The notes beneath the pieces are model-generated. The model did no database searches, was not told the origin of the DNA, and saw only the letters and a list, made by a program, of their open reading frames with translations. The position numbers and the translations under genes were made by a program. A stretch of DNA of 64,000 bases, from positions 50,768,284-50,832,283 of the forward strand of contig NC_091136.1 of the NCBI RefSeq assembly GCF_041381155.1. The letters are read 5' to 3'. This stretch comes from Argopecten irradians (taxonomy: Eukaryota > Mollusca > Bivalvia > Pectinida > Pectinidae). Of the stretch, positions 1-12,430 are shown piece after piece (within the stretch, counting starts at the first letter, position 1; each line of letters begins with the position of its first letter).

Positions 1-19
1 CTAGGGCTATATAAGGAAA

Positions 20-110
20 GTCCATTAGACGGATAAAGACTATAACTAGAGATATATAGGGAATGCCCATTAGACGGATAGACATTATAATTAAGGATAT
101 ACAATGTATA
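20..110 (+). repeat. Two diverged copies of a 45-bp unit
   Basis: CCATTAGACGGATA occurs at 22 and at 67, and the sequence after each copy is similar (ACTATAACTAGAGATATA versus ATTATAATTAAGGATATA). The motif recurs inside the 210-bp repeats to the right. Confidence 0.55.
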
Positions 111-159
111 CGGAATGTCAAATATTGATATAATGATAAAAGAAATACACGTACTTACT

Positions 160-273
160 TAGTCGCTAAACATGCCTAAATTATTAGTTTTTCGCCATTT
201 TTTCCTTATTATAAAGTCTATATATTTTGCCATTTTTTTAAAAAGCCTAATGATATTGGCAGGTTTAGCGGAA
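160..273. mobile_element. Palindromic foldback element, copy A (degraded)
   Basis: The left arm AGTCGCTAAACATGCCTAAA and the right arm GCAGGTTTAGCGGA are the ends of the same palindrome seen at 32432 and 34275. The centre has diverged and is no longer symmetric. The flanks GTACTTACT and GTACATAAT could be a decayed target duplication, but this is weak. Confidence 0.6.
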
Positions 274-413
274 TAGTACATAATATCATGACAAATGAAA
301 ATAAAACAATGGTAGAAGCAAGTATAAAACCATATAAATAATAATGAAAACCCTTCTTTATGGCTACAAAAACCTGTACAGTATAGGATTATTTACACTT
401 AGAAACTCTTCAC

Positions 414-872
414 AAAACTTTTGCATACGTTTCAACGTTTATTAGATTAACACAGTAATCAGGAACCTGTAGTCGATAAATTTGTGTTTTTCAGTCGATA
501 GTAGATATGTCCATTAGACAGATGAGATTTCCTTCGATCGGGATGTTTGGAATGTTCACGCGTCGCGCATGCACTTAGGGGTTGTTTACACTCGCCGAAA
601 GATAATAATATGAAATAGTGACTGTCAAATCGCGTATATATTCCTGTCGTATTTGTTGTTATGAAAACTTTTGCATACGTTTCAACGTTTATTAGATTAA
701 CACAGTAATCAGGAACCTGTAGTCGATAAATTTGTGTTTTTCAGTCGATAGTAGATATGTCCATTAGACAGATGAGATTTCCTTCAATCGGATGTTTGGA
801 ATGTTCACGCGTCGCGCATGCACTTAGGGGTTGTTTACACTCGCCGAAAGATAATAATATGAAATAGTGACT
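414..872 (+). repeat. Direct duplication of a 210-bp unit (period 250 bp)
   Basis: The segment 414-623 recurs at 664-872 with only a few differences, including GATCGGG versus AATCGG. The two copies are separated by about 40 unique bases. Both contain GTCCATTAGACAGATGAGA, related to CCATTAGACGGATA near 22 and 67. The near identity implies a recent duplication. Confidence 0.9.
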
Positions 873-1032
873 AGGTCGGTCCTATTTATTTTCAGTTTTT
901 CTCCATTTTGAACAAAATTGTTTATACAAACTTTTAAATATTGTTATTAACACAAAGTACACAACTTTTACAATTAATTTTAGTCCTATAATTCTTTTTA
1001 TCTTTTATTACATGATTTTTTAGCGATTTAGT

Positions 1033-1467
1033 CCCTTTAAGGATATTCAGCAACTAGAAAATGTGCAACGTCGGGCCACCAAACTAGTGAAAGGACTTTC
1101 CGACTCATCCTATTCAAACAGATTACGTCAACTTAGATTACCATCTCTAGAGTACAGACGTAAAAAAGCTGATGTTCTACAAGTATTCAGAATTATAAAT
1201 TAAATTGACATAACCAGTGATAGAGGCTGAAGCATGCTGACCAAATAAGAAGACCAGTACAGAACAAGGGGACACAATAAAAGAAGGGGGACACAATAAA
1301 AGATTACTGAAACCTCATACGAGACGTAACATTCGGCAACATATATTTGCAATAAGAGTGATCAACGACTGGAACTCCTTACCTTCGAAAATGCGAATTC
1401 CGAGTCGGTAAACAGATTCAAGACCCTCATAAACACGAATTGGAAGAACTATAACATTAAGTTTTAA
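1033..1467 (+). pseudogene. LINE reverse-transcriptase C-terminal fragment (CR1/Jockey-like), broken
   Basis: From 1033 the frame reads DIQQLENVQRRATKLVKGL and then LRLPSLEYRRKKADVLQVF, the hallmark block downstream of the polymerase in many CR1/Jockey-type LINEs. A TAA follows at about 1201. The tail resumes with IRVINDWNSLP near 1350 and, after a frame change, ESVNRFKTLINTNWKNYNIK up to a TAA at 1467. The catalytic domain upstream is absent, so this is a 5'-truncated dead copy. The clade is judged from motif style only. Confidence 0.8.
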
Positions 1468-4400
1468 TTACACAAGTGATTGTGAATATAAGGTATAGAA
1501 CAGGATGTGCTCAATATTTCATTAGTTCAAGTTTTTGAGTTTTGCGCAGATATAATTATGATTATGCACAGACTATAGCTTTAGGTGGTCAAGAAGCTTT
1601 GCTGAAATTAGACCGAAATCTAGTATATATCTGGTATATATATATATTTTGCGTAATTTCATATTTCATAAGAGTAATGTATCAATTACGGTAGGACTGA
1701 ACAAAATAAAAGATATCGTCAATAAATATTGCAGTTTTATGTTGTTATAGAGAAAACCAAACGCACTAATTATCGTTCTGGAACTTAAATGTTTAAAACG
1801 TCTTCCGGAGAATTGAGTATCAATTTTTTAAAGATCAAGGTTTATTTCTTATCTATATTTACTTTTAACTACACATATACAGTTATGGTTAGCAAATAGA
1901 CAAAAGTCATGTATCATAGTTGACTGTCCACTAAGAGCATTTTCAAATAACTCATGTGGTAGACATCACCTATAATCTTTATTACAAAAATAAATCCACA
2001 AATGAGATAAGATGCACTTTAAAACAAACTGGACAGTTATTAGTTTCAATTTATCTCTGTAAATGTAAGTAATATATATGTTAAATTCAAAAATCGTTTT
2101 CCAAACGGTTGGGATGCATTACACCACCACATACGCGAACGTTTGCAGATAATAATGGAAGCTCAGTTTTTATGACTATACGCATGTTGAATTAGCCACA
2201 TTGTATACCATGCTGAAAATTTGTAATAAGGGAAAGATTTTAATATGTCCAATAGTCAAATGTATACAATGATGCACTCAAGCGATAATAATAAAACAAG
2301 CAGCATTAAAATATAATAAAACGACATTATATCTTAAAACATTTTAAATACATCGATAAGCAAATGTACTGCTGAAGGGCAAATACTGTTATCATCGGCA
2401 CTGACAATTGTGTAGGCCTTGTTCTATTTATTCATAACAACAAAGCAGTTTTGGCTGGTCATGTGTATGGCATTTTGTAAATGCTATTATATATGAGAAA
2501 CATTAGAAACATGATTAAATCGTTAATTAATTTTGCGTCCCGATCTGTATGTTTCATCTTTGTTCATATTGTCACTCATTTGATCAAATGTTGCACTAAG
2601 TGTATGCCTGATAACCTTTTAGCTGCATGTATCTGTATGACAAAGTCAAGCATTATTTCTACCAAAACTGCTTGTTAATGTTTACAGGGAAACACTTCCT
2701 GAGTGCACTTGTTATATGTAAACACTTTTTAACTAAGTGTCCATGTTGTGGTGAAGTGTAAACGCGTTGTAAGCGGGTTGCATGTAAATGAACAAATATT
2801 TACTTCTATCCAGATTTCATGAAAGTATCTGTTTGGTTTATAGATAATTGCAGTTGATTTACTAAATAGTGATCCGAATGTTTAATGTATTATGTAAACA
2901 TTAATAATCAAGACTCAATATCAAAGATTTACTTTCTAGCAATATTTATCAGAACATCGATCTTTCTGTAGATATGTGTAAGTTCCCCAATATTTACGAT
3001 TGCTGTATATCTACCTGTGAGTGTAGGAGACGATTCTGTTCCCATTACAAGCCTGCTGTGGCCGATTCATATCTATCTCAGGATCCACCCAGGCAACATC
3101 TTTATCATTTCATCACTTATTTAGTTTCGTATATTTTATTACCTATCGTTCATATTGCTTGTCTTTCCCCTCTACATTTGCTTCACTTAATTTTATTCAA
3201 CATATGGCAAGTACGATTTGTTACCTACAAAAACTACCACAAAACGCACTGACGATATTAAAAGCATCTCTGTTATAAAATTGTATACTTTAAATTACAT
3301 GTGAGGATTCTAGAAGATATGTTTTTGCGAGATGCATATCAAATCTGAATGTTATTAAAATAATACAAAAATAATCTTTATGACTTGTGCAATTAAATAT
3401 GTTCACGATTATGTGCACGTGCACTGCTTCGCTTACAAAATGGTTACAGAAACCAAGTAAGTAGGGACGAGATAAGTAAAATGTAGACGTTAAGAGATAG
3501 GCAGACAGTGTCCGGCACCTGGTGTCAATCCCTGCAGAATATTAAATGACAGTTTCGTATTTTAACGGTAAGACTGATAGTTTCGTATTCTGACGATAGG
3601 ACGGAATTTCTTTAGACTTGATAAATGAAATTTTCGTTATCAAACTGTCGTAAGTTATTGTGATATGTCCAATATTCTGAGGTTAATTAGAAAAAACGAG
3701 AAACTGAAGACAAAAAAAAACTAGATCTCGTTACTGTTCGTCTGCATAAACGACCCCCGAAATCTTGAAAAGCAATGGCAAAGACTAAAAATAAGTTTTC
3801 AAAAGGGATGCACATTTACAAATATAAAGATAAAGATAAACGTCTTTCAAACGACTAACCCTTTAATACCAGTATCCTTGGTTTACAAAACGCAAGGGGA
3901 TGAACGTTTTCACAGTGTTAAATAGGTCGAATGGTATTCATTATGTTTGAAATCAGGTCAGAATTACAGTAATTTTTACTTAATTGACTTTATCCAAAGC
4001 GTCTCTCTATAAAACTCATTTTTGCTGTTATTGTTTTTTGGCGGGGGTATATTTTGTATTTATTTAATTTTTACACTTTTGCTTATTGTTTTTGTTCTTA
4101 CATAAGTAAGTGTCCAGTTTCAGGTTACTAGATATTCAAAACGAATGTTTTATACGAATGTCACAGATAGGACTTGCCACTCGATATGATGCTCTTATTG
4201 TTCAGGAAAGATTGAGGATGGCAATAAATTACTACCACAAAATACAACGCATACAAATGTGTAATTAACTAAAACATACAGCGAATAGCAGTATAATGTT
4301 AGAAACAATGTATGCGGTCGTTATGGATGTATTTCAGACGAGGCATAATTTGCTGTAATTCTCCCGTCTAAAATGACTTCACAGTGTGTCGGAATGAAGC

Positions 4401-7400
4401 TGAATCCTAAATATGTATTTTACGAAGATGGAAAAGTATAATATTCATGATAACCGAAGGTTATAAAGTACTTGATATCCCGAAGTACTTCTAATTACCA
4501 TAACATATGTTTAAACTGAACAAATAACAGTTGATAGAAGTATATAGAAAATGAACTAAGTTTATTAACTACAACAACACAATATCATAAACAACGAAAC
4601 AATCCAATATAATAATTACAACATTACATTTGGCGAAAGGGGTACTCAGCTACCATTAACCTATCCAAAAATATATATCCTTCTCCACGTACATATCGAG
4701 TGGCACTATATTGAGGTAGATAATAATGAAAAATAAATTGGAGAAGGATAGAATGATATGTTTCTCACTTCCTCGAGAGAGTAAGCGGACTGCAGAGAAG
4801 GCGTGTGAATGTAGAAGATTAACTTAAAATGCACACATTTTTATCACTTTTCGGTAGTGAATTAAATAGATATTATAAAAAGCATTTTAGACGTGCAAAA
4901 AACATCTCTTTCACTATTGTCTTAATTATTGAAATCGCATTTTTTTTAAACATGGTAAGTTTACAGTGAACATAACTTGAAGGCATCCGAAAGAGAAATG
5001 CAAATTGTTATACAAAATATTTGGTTATAAATTAGGACACTATCTTTGTCTTTTATAATAAAGTGACAATAAATGACATGAATCAGTATCAAAATTATTA
5101 TGTTTGCAAAATGTATTTTATTCTTTTTTTTTAAAGATATCAGTTGTTCATTGGTTTGATTCTTAATGCATAAGAACTCGTGGGGACGGATATCTGCATG
5201 TATACAAATATATTAAATGTTTTTAGTGTTAGTTTTACTTTTAAATTCAAAATGTATTATGTATATTTCATAATAATATGAACGTCAGAATACAACCCAG
5301 ACTTACTAAGAAATGATTTTCTGTATATCACGTACTGTGGTGTGAAAAATACTCTAGTGATAGTAAGCTGGGTTATTTCTACTAAGGTGACCAAAGTGCT
5401 CTACAATTATAAATTATTTTTTTCATTTAGATGATATTTTTACAAAACATTAAAATGAGAACGAAACATCACTTTATCTATTTTATACAACATGGGAGAG
5501 TAAATCACAGTAGTAACTTTCACTGGAGCTGTATGAGTATATTAATGCAATGGTAAAAGCAGTAGAGTGCGTTACATAGAGAAAATAATGCCTCCTTCTT
5601 TTATCAGATTTAGAGATGATTAACATAGATTTCCTACCTGAAACTGGTGCCGTAGATGTGAGTCTGCTCCACGTCTTTCTAGATACGTTTGACGTCACAA
5701 GTCATGAAACTGATTACAGATGCACGATCATCTTATAATTGCATCATGTTACCTGCAGGAGACTAGTCCTGGTAACTATTTTATATTTGTCAGCAAAATT
5801 TCAAATTTCAATTTATCACAGGACTATGTTTTTCTGCCAATGTTATCAAAATTGATAATTTAGCTTTGTATATGATTATAAAACGATTTGTGTAAAGCAA
5901 ATATAAAGCTTTGGTTTTACTCTGATAACTGGACAAGTTTCAGTTTACAATTTCGGCCTACTCGATCAGTTTAAGTCTTGTCCGAAAATGTACGTGATAT
6001 ATGTATGTGGCACGACATTGATGTGTGGTTATCCAAACATTGGGGGAATGCTCCATATTAACTTAACTAACGTGCTTTTAAAAAGGTGAAATAAGTCTAA
6101 TCAATGAAGGTATGACATTGTGTGTGTCTGCTGACGTTGCCTAGGACATGGCGCTTTAACACATGTAGGGAGATCTAAGTATGTGTAACGTCCTTATGTA
6201 GGGGGTCCGACGTGCAACTCCGGGGAAACTATTAGCTCAGATTATTTTCATTTCTTATCAACAGAATTTTCAATTGTTTCTCAATTGAGATGCCCAAACA
6301 TTTGTTTTATTTATCTATAAATATGGTACATAGGAAAGCAAAATGTAAAGTCTTTCATGGGATATAATTTATGTAGCAAGAACAATGTTTTTGACACACA
6401 ACCATATTTGCTATGTGTTTGATTCGTCCTAAAACTTCATAAGCAAAATGCAGATATTTACTGAATAAAATTTATTTCAGTGTTAAAGCTGTTCATATGT
6501 CATTAAGCCGTTCGGGCTTCTTTTAACCTCTGAATCATTCGAACAATTTACTTGTATATCTTCTGATGAAAGAGAAATCCACAAAAGCATTATCCGTATT
6601 TATGCTGATCATGCGTCCAGTTCAAGGTTGCTCTGCTGATTCCAGTATCATATGTATTTACGGTCTAAAAATACATAATGATATAGCAAAAATACTGGCC
6701 GTCCTTTTGATTAATTGAGATATCAATCGCGATTAGAACCTGTCAGATCTTATAGAACTTTATCACATTCTTCAAAGGAATTTGGTGACGGATTATTTTT
6801 AAAAGAAGCACGAGAAGATTACATAATCTTGTGTCATTTATCACTGTCTAAACATATGGACTCTGTAGCATCGTAGTCGATATCTCTTTCAGATTTGGAT
6901 ATCTATTCTAAGACGTTGATGAGTGCTCCGAGATAAATTCATCACTTGTATGACGTTCTGGGTAAAACATCGAGACCACCCGAATACGTTTGTCTTAGTC
7001 TATACAATGTATTTGTGGATGGACGAATGTGTGTATAATTCATATTATAATGAAATAGTTTGTCCAAGAAAAATACATTTATTATTTTAGAATATGTCAA
7101 TATCATCTTGTTTAAAATACCTACATTTGTACACAATAATTTACAATAATTTTGTAATTGTGTCTTCTACTGATAGTAACTGTTTGTACCTATACAATAT
7201 ACAAATAATAACGTTAGAAAACGAAAGCTAAAAATTAAAAATATTGGTTGAATCCACAAATTTGTAACACTTCCATATGCTGTTGAAGGAACGGGATAAA
7301 CTAAACAATGTAACGATCATCTAAAAGCGTATCTTAACACGATAGTATATTTCCACAATATTTACCATGATCTGCGAATTAAGAATGCTGATTTTAATTA

Positions 7401-8757
7401 ATGTTTTGCTGCATCTAAATGTTCACGAATGGGAGAATATTTTTCATTAAGGTTTTTCAAAATTAGGAGGAAAATCCTGGTCATGGTCATATTATAGGGG
7501 ACACACCAATTGTTTGATTTTGCAAGCTTTAAAACGCATTCATGTACTTCTAAATTGATTGAAAAACAACGAATGAAGAACTAATTTCATCTAATCTACC
7601 AATACTTTTGAAACACAAAAGCATCCACTAATGAAATTGAAATCGGTAAGTAACTTTTTTTCGTTTCTTTTTTGCGTAATTTCGAGTCGGGCGTCGAATG
7701 AGAATTCAAATACTATGAGATATATTGTATAAAATGTATATAAACTACACGATTTTCAGTTAGAGCCCGTGATCGCCAATTTATGTATTCGTGAACATGA
7801 TGAAAATAACATGCAATAATGTACCCGTATATGGCAAAATAACATTGTCTACTGTATGACAGAGCAGAATTCGCTAAAAGGTTTGTGATTCATAATAGGG
7901 TATACAGCGGGTCATAAGAAGGGGACTATGTGGTAACATTTGGTCTAGAGATTGTTATACCACATTATATCCCTGTCACTTCTGTCAATATGTCAACTCA
8001 ATATTGCACACTAGGCGTAAAAATGGAGAGCCTCCGTGTGAGAATGTCAATAAGATGTCACCTATCTTCACCAATACTTACCTCCCAAGAGGGTAACCAG
8101 ATTTATCTTTTTTATATCTATATTGATATTATTCCTGTTGCATTTTTTAAATGTACCTGTCAGTCACTAGCGTGATGACGACATTGAAACATGTCTGACC
8201 AGTTACAAATTAAAGTCAAAGTCGTTTTATCGGAGTTCGTCTATGCTTTTGTGTCTAGTGTCGTTAGGTTGTTTTCACTGTTTATTTCCATTGAAGTGAC
8301 ATGTATATCCGACGGTGACTATCTTACCTATCTAAACCTCTATCCCCGGGTAATTTGTTACTTATGCCTGACACCCCGGGGGATTTGTTACCCCCACCTG
8401 TCTGCCCGTCCGGCCGGGAAATACCCCAGTAGGTAAAAACAAGCCTAACCCCGGATCACCTTGTTATAACAACACTTCACACTGTCAATCCGGTGTGTTT
8501 ATTCTAAGGTGCTAATGTAAACTCTGAATTTCAGATTCGTCCCCTGTACCTTACTTACGTAAAAATTAGAATATCCTCAATCCAAAACCGCTATAACATG
8601 AAGATTTATTGCCGATTGATGATGGGAATATCATGGGAGTTAGGGGGTGTCTATCATCTTCAAAAAGAACGGAATCAAGTTATTACAATTCAGTTTTGTT
8701 AATGTAAAAACAAATCAAAGGTTACCATGATTAACCAATCGTCTTGTTATTAATAGA
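1468..8757. other. AT-rich intergenic DNA, nothing recognised
   Basis: Only short open frames occur, the longest being about 92 codons at 2974-3252. They have low-complexity or unusual compositions and no domain signature. No RNA gene or clear repeat structure was recognised. Confidence 0.6.
8340..8440 (+). repeat. GC-rich patch with a 30-bp partial duplication
   Basis: CCCCGGGTAATTTGTTAC at 8344 is repeated with changes at 8374, followed by CCGTCCGGCCGGG. The composition contrasts with the AT-rich surroundings. No gene is recognised. Confidence 0.5.
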
Positions 8758-8872
8758 TTTTTATGTTATGGAGATATAACTCAAAACTCGGGATGTACCC
8801 TACATAAACAGTGAAGCGGTATATGATGAGTCTACACAAGGATATATGTGTTATATCTCCATTACATAAAAA
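8758..8872. mobile_element. Small foldback element (about 115 bp)
   Basis: Its terminal inverted repeats of about 25 bases (left end TTTTTATGTTATGGAGATAT, right end TCTCCATTACATAAAAA) match at roughly 23 of 25 positions around a short unique centre. The structure is MITE-like. No clear target-site duplication was resolved. Confidence 0.65.
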
Positions 8873-11043
8873 ATACCAATATTAATCCTAATAATGCAGC
8901 TCACTAATGATAATCTTTTCACAATTCTAATTCTTTATTCATTTTGGGATTCTTTCTATGAAATCATTACGCCGTTATATAAGACAATCAGATGCCAGAT
9001 TACAAATGGAGACTCCATGTTTTCCTTTTTGGGTTGCTCTTTTTTTCTTGTTTTCATTGGGTTTTTTCATTATTTTTCATAAAAGAATATATCTAAATTT
9101 AATTCTTATTCTTCATAATCTCTATTTATTCTAGTTCAACCCATTATTCCTTCTTTCCTTCCCAATTCTTTGTTCTTTATTTTATTTTTTCTCTCCCCCT
9201 CCTTCTCTATTACAAACCCAAACAATGTAATTATACTGATGAATGAAATAATGGCAGAGTGAAAAATGTGCATGGAAGATAACTATGTTCATAATTCATG
9301 ATTATGTGATTAGTGTAAAATTGATAAATATAAAAATATCTCTCCAATAGTGATATAGGAACACATGTTTTCTGGTGGTCTACAAGTATATAGGATAAAA
9401 ACAATGCATCGTTTATGTAATGCCATGAAAGATATATTGCATAAACTATTAATATATATATCTAATTTTTTTAGCATCTATATTTCTGCTTTGAGTATCG
9501 CTCTACGTCCCAATGGTCAAACTGGGGTTCATTGGGAATACCACTGAAACCACAACATTTATAATTGTGAAAATAAAAGTCAAATTTGATTTATTGAATT
9601 TGCTAATTTAGTATTGATACAGTAGTATAAGTTGTATAAGCATTTTTTTAATTACACCACACTTACTCTAGTCAGCTAGTTGCAAACATGGCTATAGAAA
9701 ATACAAGGACGTGGATAGCCTGCAAAATAAATACACAACATCCATGTTATAAATTTTAGGTACAAGGGAGACAACTCGCTTAAGCTTTTTTGATATACAT
9801 ACCCAAATATTACATGTCCAAATCATAATTGTGAAGACAATTAATGGTTTTGTTCCTGTGCCAAAGGTTATCCTAATGTGAATTTCGGATACTGAAATGT
9901 AAACAATAATAAAGTTGATTTTTTAAATGTTCATTATGATTTTGGCTGTTTCACTTCATTTTGATAACATAATGTCACAAACTAATGACACAACTTTATA
10001 GCTTTATCTTTTTCGCCAGATACTCATATCTCAAATGTAAACAGTTAACTATGCAATGTAGGCAAGTTCCATTACTATATGTTTGATTTTTCAAAGCGAT
10101 TGCCTGTCATATTTTAAAGATTAATTGCAAAAAATTAATGTGTATTTTTATTTGGTGGGATGTGATGTAATTCGATTGATCAGTTTCTAATAATCAGCGG
10201 ATGAAAAACAAAATATTATTAATGATTAATTAAACATTTTTGATGTTTTTTTTTATTTAGGTCTCATCATATTTGTTAAAACGTGGGAATGAAAACAGAG
10301 GAGCATGTCCGAATCTCAAAATGAAGAGTAGATGGCCAGAAATACAACATACCAGTATATGATGGTTAATGGGAAACTACTACTACTATATCTTATTTTA
10401 GCTAGTAATTAACATGCTACTCAGTGGGTGCTTCATTGTAATGCACTAGTATGTGTCTAGAGTGCGACTAAAAGACATGAACAATAACCTCTCGTCAAGA
10501 TTCACGAACCCTGGAATGACTGAATAGATGTTTTGTTGTTGTTTTTTTTATTGTTTTTTTATTTTCAATTTTTTATGTCACATTCATATGTCATACACAA
10601 TTTTAATTACAATAAAAAGAAAGAGCGTTATCTATAAAGAGTGATCTTATTTGTACACAAGAGGTCTACATTATTTACATGAAAGATATAGCAACGTAAG
10701 CAATTTTGGTTGAAAAAAAACCACCGTCTTAGTTAGCAATATGGTTAAAGGAGAACACTATTATTTACGGTAATTTATTGACACTATTTCTTAAGTAAAT
10801 CTGAAATGTAAAAAAAAGAAGTTTTTCATGAATATCAATATATGTAAAGAAACAACATTCAAAAGACTTTCAGGTAACAAAAAAAAATTACATAGTACCA
10901 AAATTTTCAATGTAATTCCATCCATGCATAACCAGCTATAATATATTGTAATATTGGAGTTTAATAGAAAAACAATGAAGAACAACTTTATTTAAATAAC
11001 CTTGCGTTATTTGTTATGACATCATAAACTAATGCCAATTTCA
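8873..11043. other. AT-rich intergenic DNA, nothing recognised
   Basis: Pyrimidine-rich tracts occur around 9020-9220. The open frames are short and show no family features. Confidence 0.6.
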
Positions 11044-12430
11044 TTACTTTAATAAATACTCTAAAATTCTATCAATAAAGTTCCGCTTTTGATTTATAGT
11101 AATTTGCTTCTTATTTGAATAAGTGTGTAAGCCATACATATCTACATTTCTATAATGAAAAATATGTGTTTTCCAATCTCTAATTGTAGGGATTTTCTTT
11201 TTCAATTTACACATGTATACATAATATTTCATCATTAGGAATAAAAAAAATTGATCACATCTTCATATTCATTGTCCAAAATTCCAAGAAACATTATAAT
11301 TGAAGTCCTAGGCACTTCTAAGTGATATTTTGTTCGTAAAAGGTATAAAAAAAGATAATAAAAATGATTGTACATGACAGCATTCCCAAAACAGGTGCAT
11401 TAAAGTTTCTCTTCCCTCTTCGCAAAACGTGCACCTTTCCGTCTCGTTCATTTTAATTTGCATTAATTTGGTATTTGTATATACTATTCTATGAAGAAGT
11501 TTAAATTGAAAATTTTGCAATATTGTCTCATCTGTAATATATCTTGGAATAAGGTCAAACTTAGACCAAGACTCTTTGGGAATATTGACATGTAACATGT
11601 CCTGCCAGGAATCTTGACTCTTTTTTGGTACTTCTGTAACTTTTGTCAGTAAACATTTATAAAAAAAATGTAACTTTTTTCATGACTTTTTAAGTATTGA
11701 ATATGTTTGCATGGTTTCATGTCCAGTGGCGTAATATTTTGGTACAAAATATGTTTCCAAGATCTAGGTATTGCATTCAAAATTCCATAAAATTCAATAA
11801 AATTAATATTCAAATTAAATTTCATACATAAGTTATCATATGACAGAAATTCATTATTTTCAACAAGGTCTCCAATAAAATATACATCTTTTTCACACCA
11901 TTGTTTATATAATAGTATATTGTTATCAATTTTTACGTAATTATTATACCAGATTGGCCGAGATGTGGGGAGTTCATCACCAGACAGATCTGCCCAAATG
12001 TTTATAATCTCTTTCCAGAAAATATTTAGGGAATTTGAAATTCTTAAAAGACCTTCTCTCTTCATTTTGAAAATTTTATCTCCACCACATGTTTCAATTT
12101 TATCCGGAAACAGTGTTTTCCAAAGGGAGGAATTCAACGGATCAAGTAATTTTTTGATCCAACACATTTTTAAAGCATGACAAAAAGAAACAATATGTGG
12201 TACTCGAAGACCTCCTTCATCATAATCGCCATACATAACAGTGCGCTTTACTGTATCAGTCTTTTCATTCGATAAAAATTCAAAAAAGCATTTTCGTAAT
12301 TCACTGATAATTTCTTTGGGAGAATCTGGTAAGACAGTAAAAGTTTGAATAAAAATGGGTAATGCTAATGATTTTATAATAGTTACCCTCCCTATATACG
12401 TAAATAGATGTATTCGTTTGATTTTTTCAA
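11044..12430 (-). pseudogene. Tx1/L1-like LINE ORF2 C-terminal part, frameshifted
   Basis: Read on the minus strand from about 12430: IGRVTIIKSLALPIFIQ, then VLPDSPKEIISELRKCFF, then EGGLRVPHIVSFCHALKMCW, the typical post-polymerase region of Tx1-type L1 elements. The frame stops at about 11646 and continues one base off (LLTKVTEVPKKSQDSW) after a run of eight T near 11661-11668, a single-base frameshift. A zinc-knuckle-like CTFCEEGRETLMHLFWEC follows near 11400. A further shift near 11240 leads into MMKYYVYMCKLKKKIPTIRD and a stop at 11044. The element is 5'-truncated and lacks the polymerase core and endonuclease, so it is inactive. Confidence 0.82.

Noticed and set aside
2974..3252. 92-codon open frame with a hydrophobic C-terminal half
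   Set aside because: No start context, splice partners, domain or homologue was recognised, and the length is within chance for a 64-kb window.
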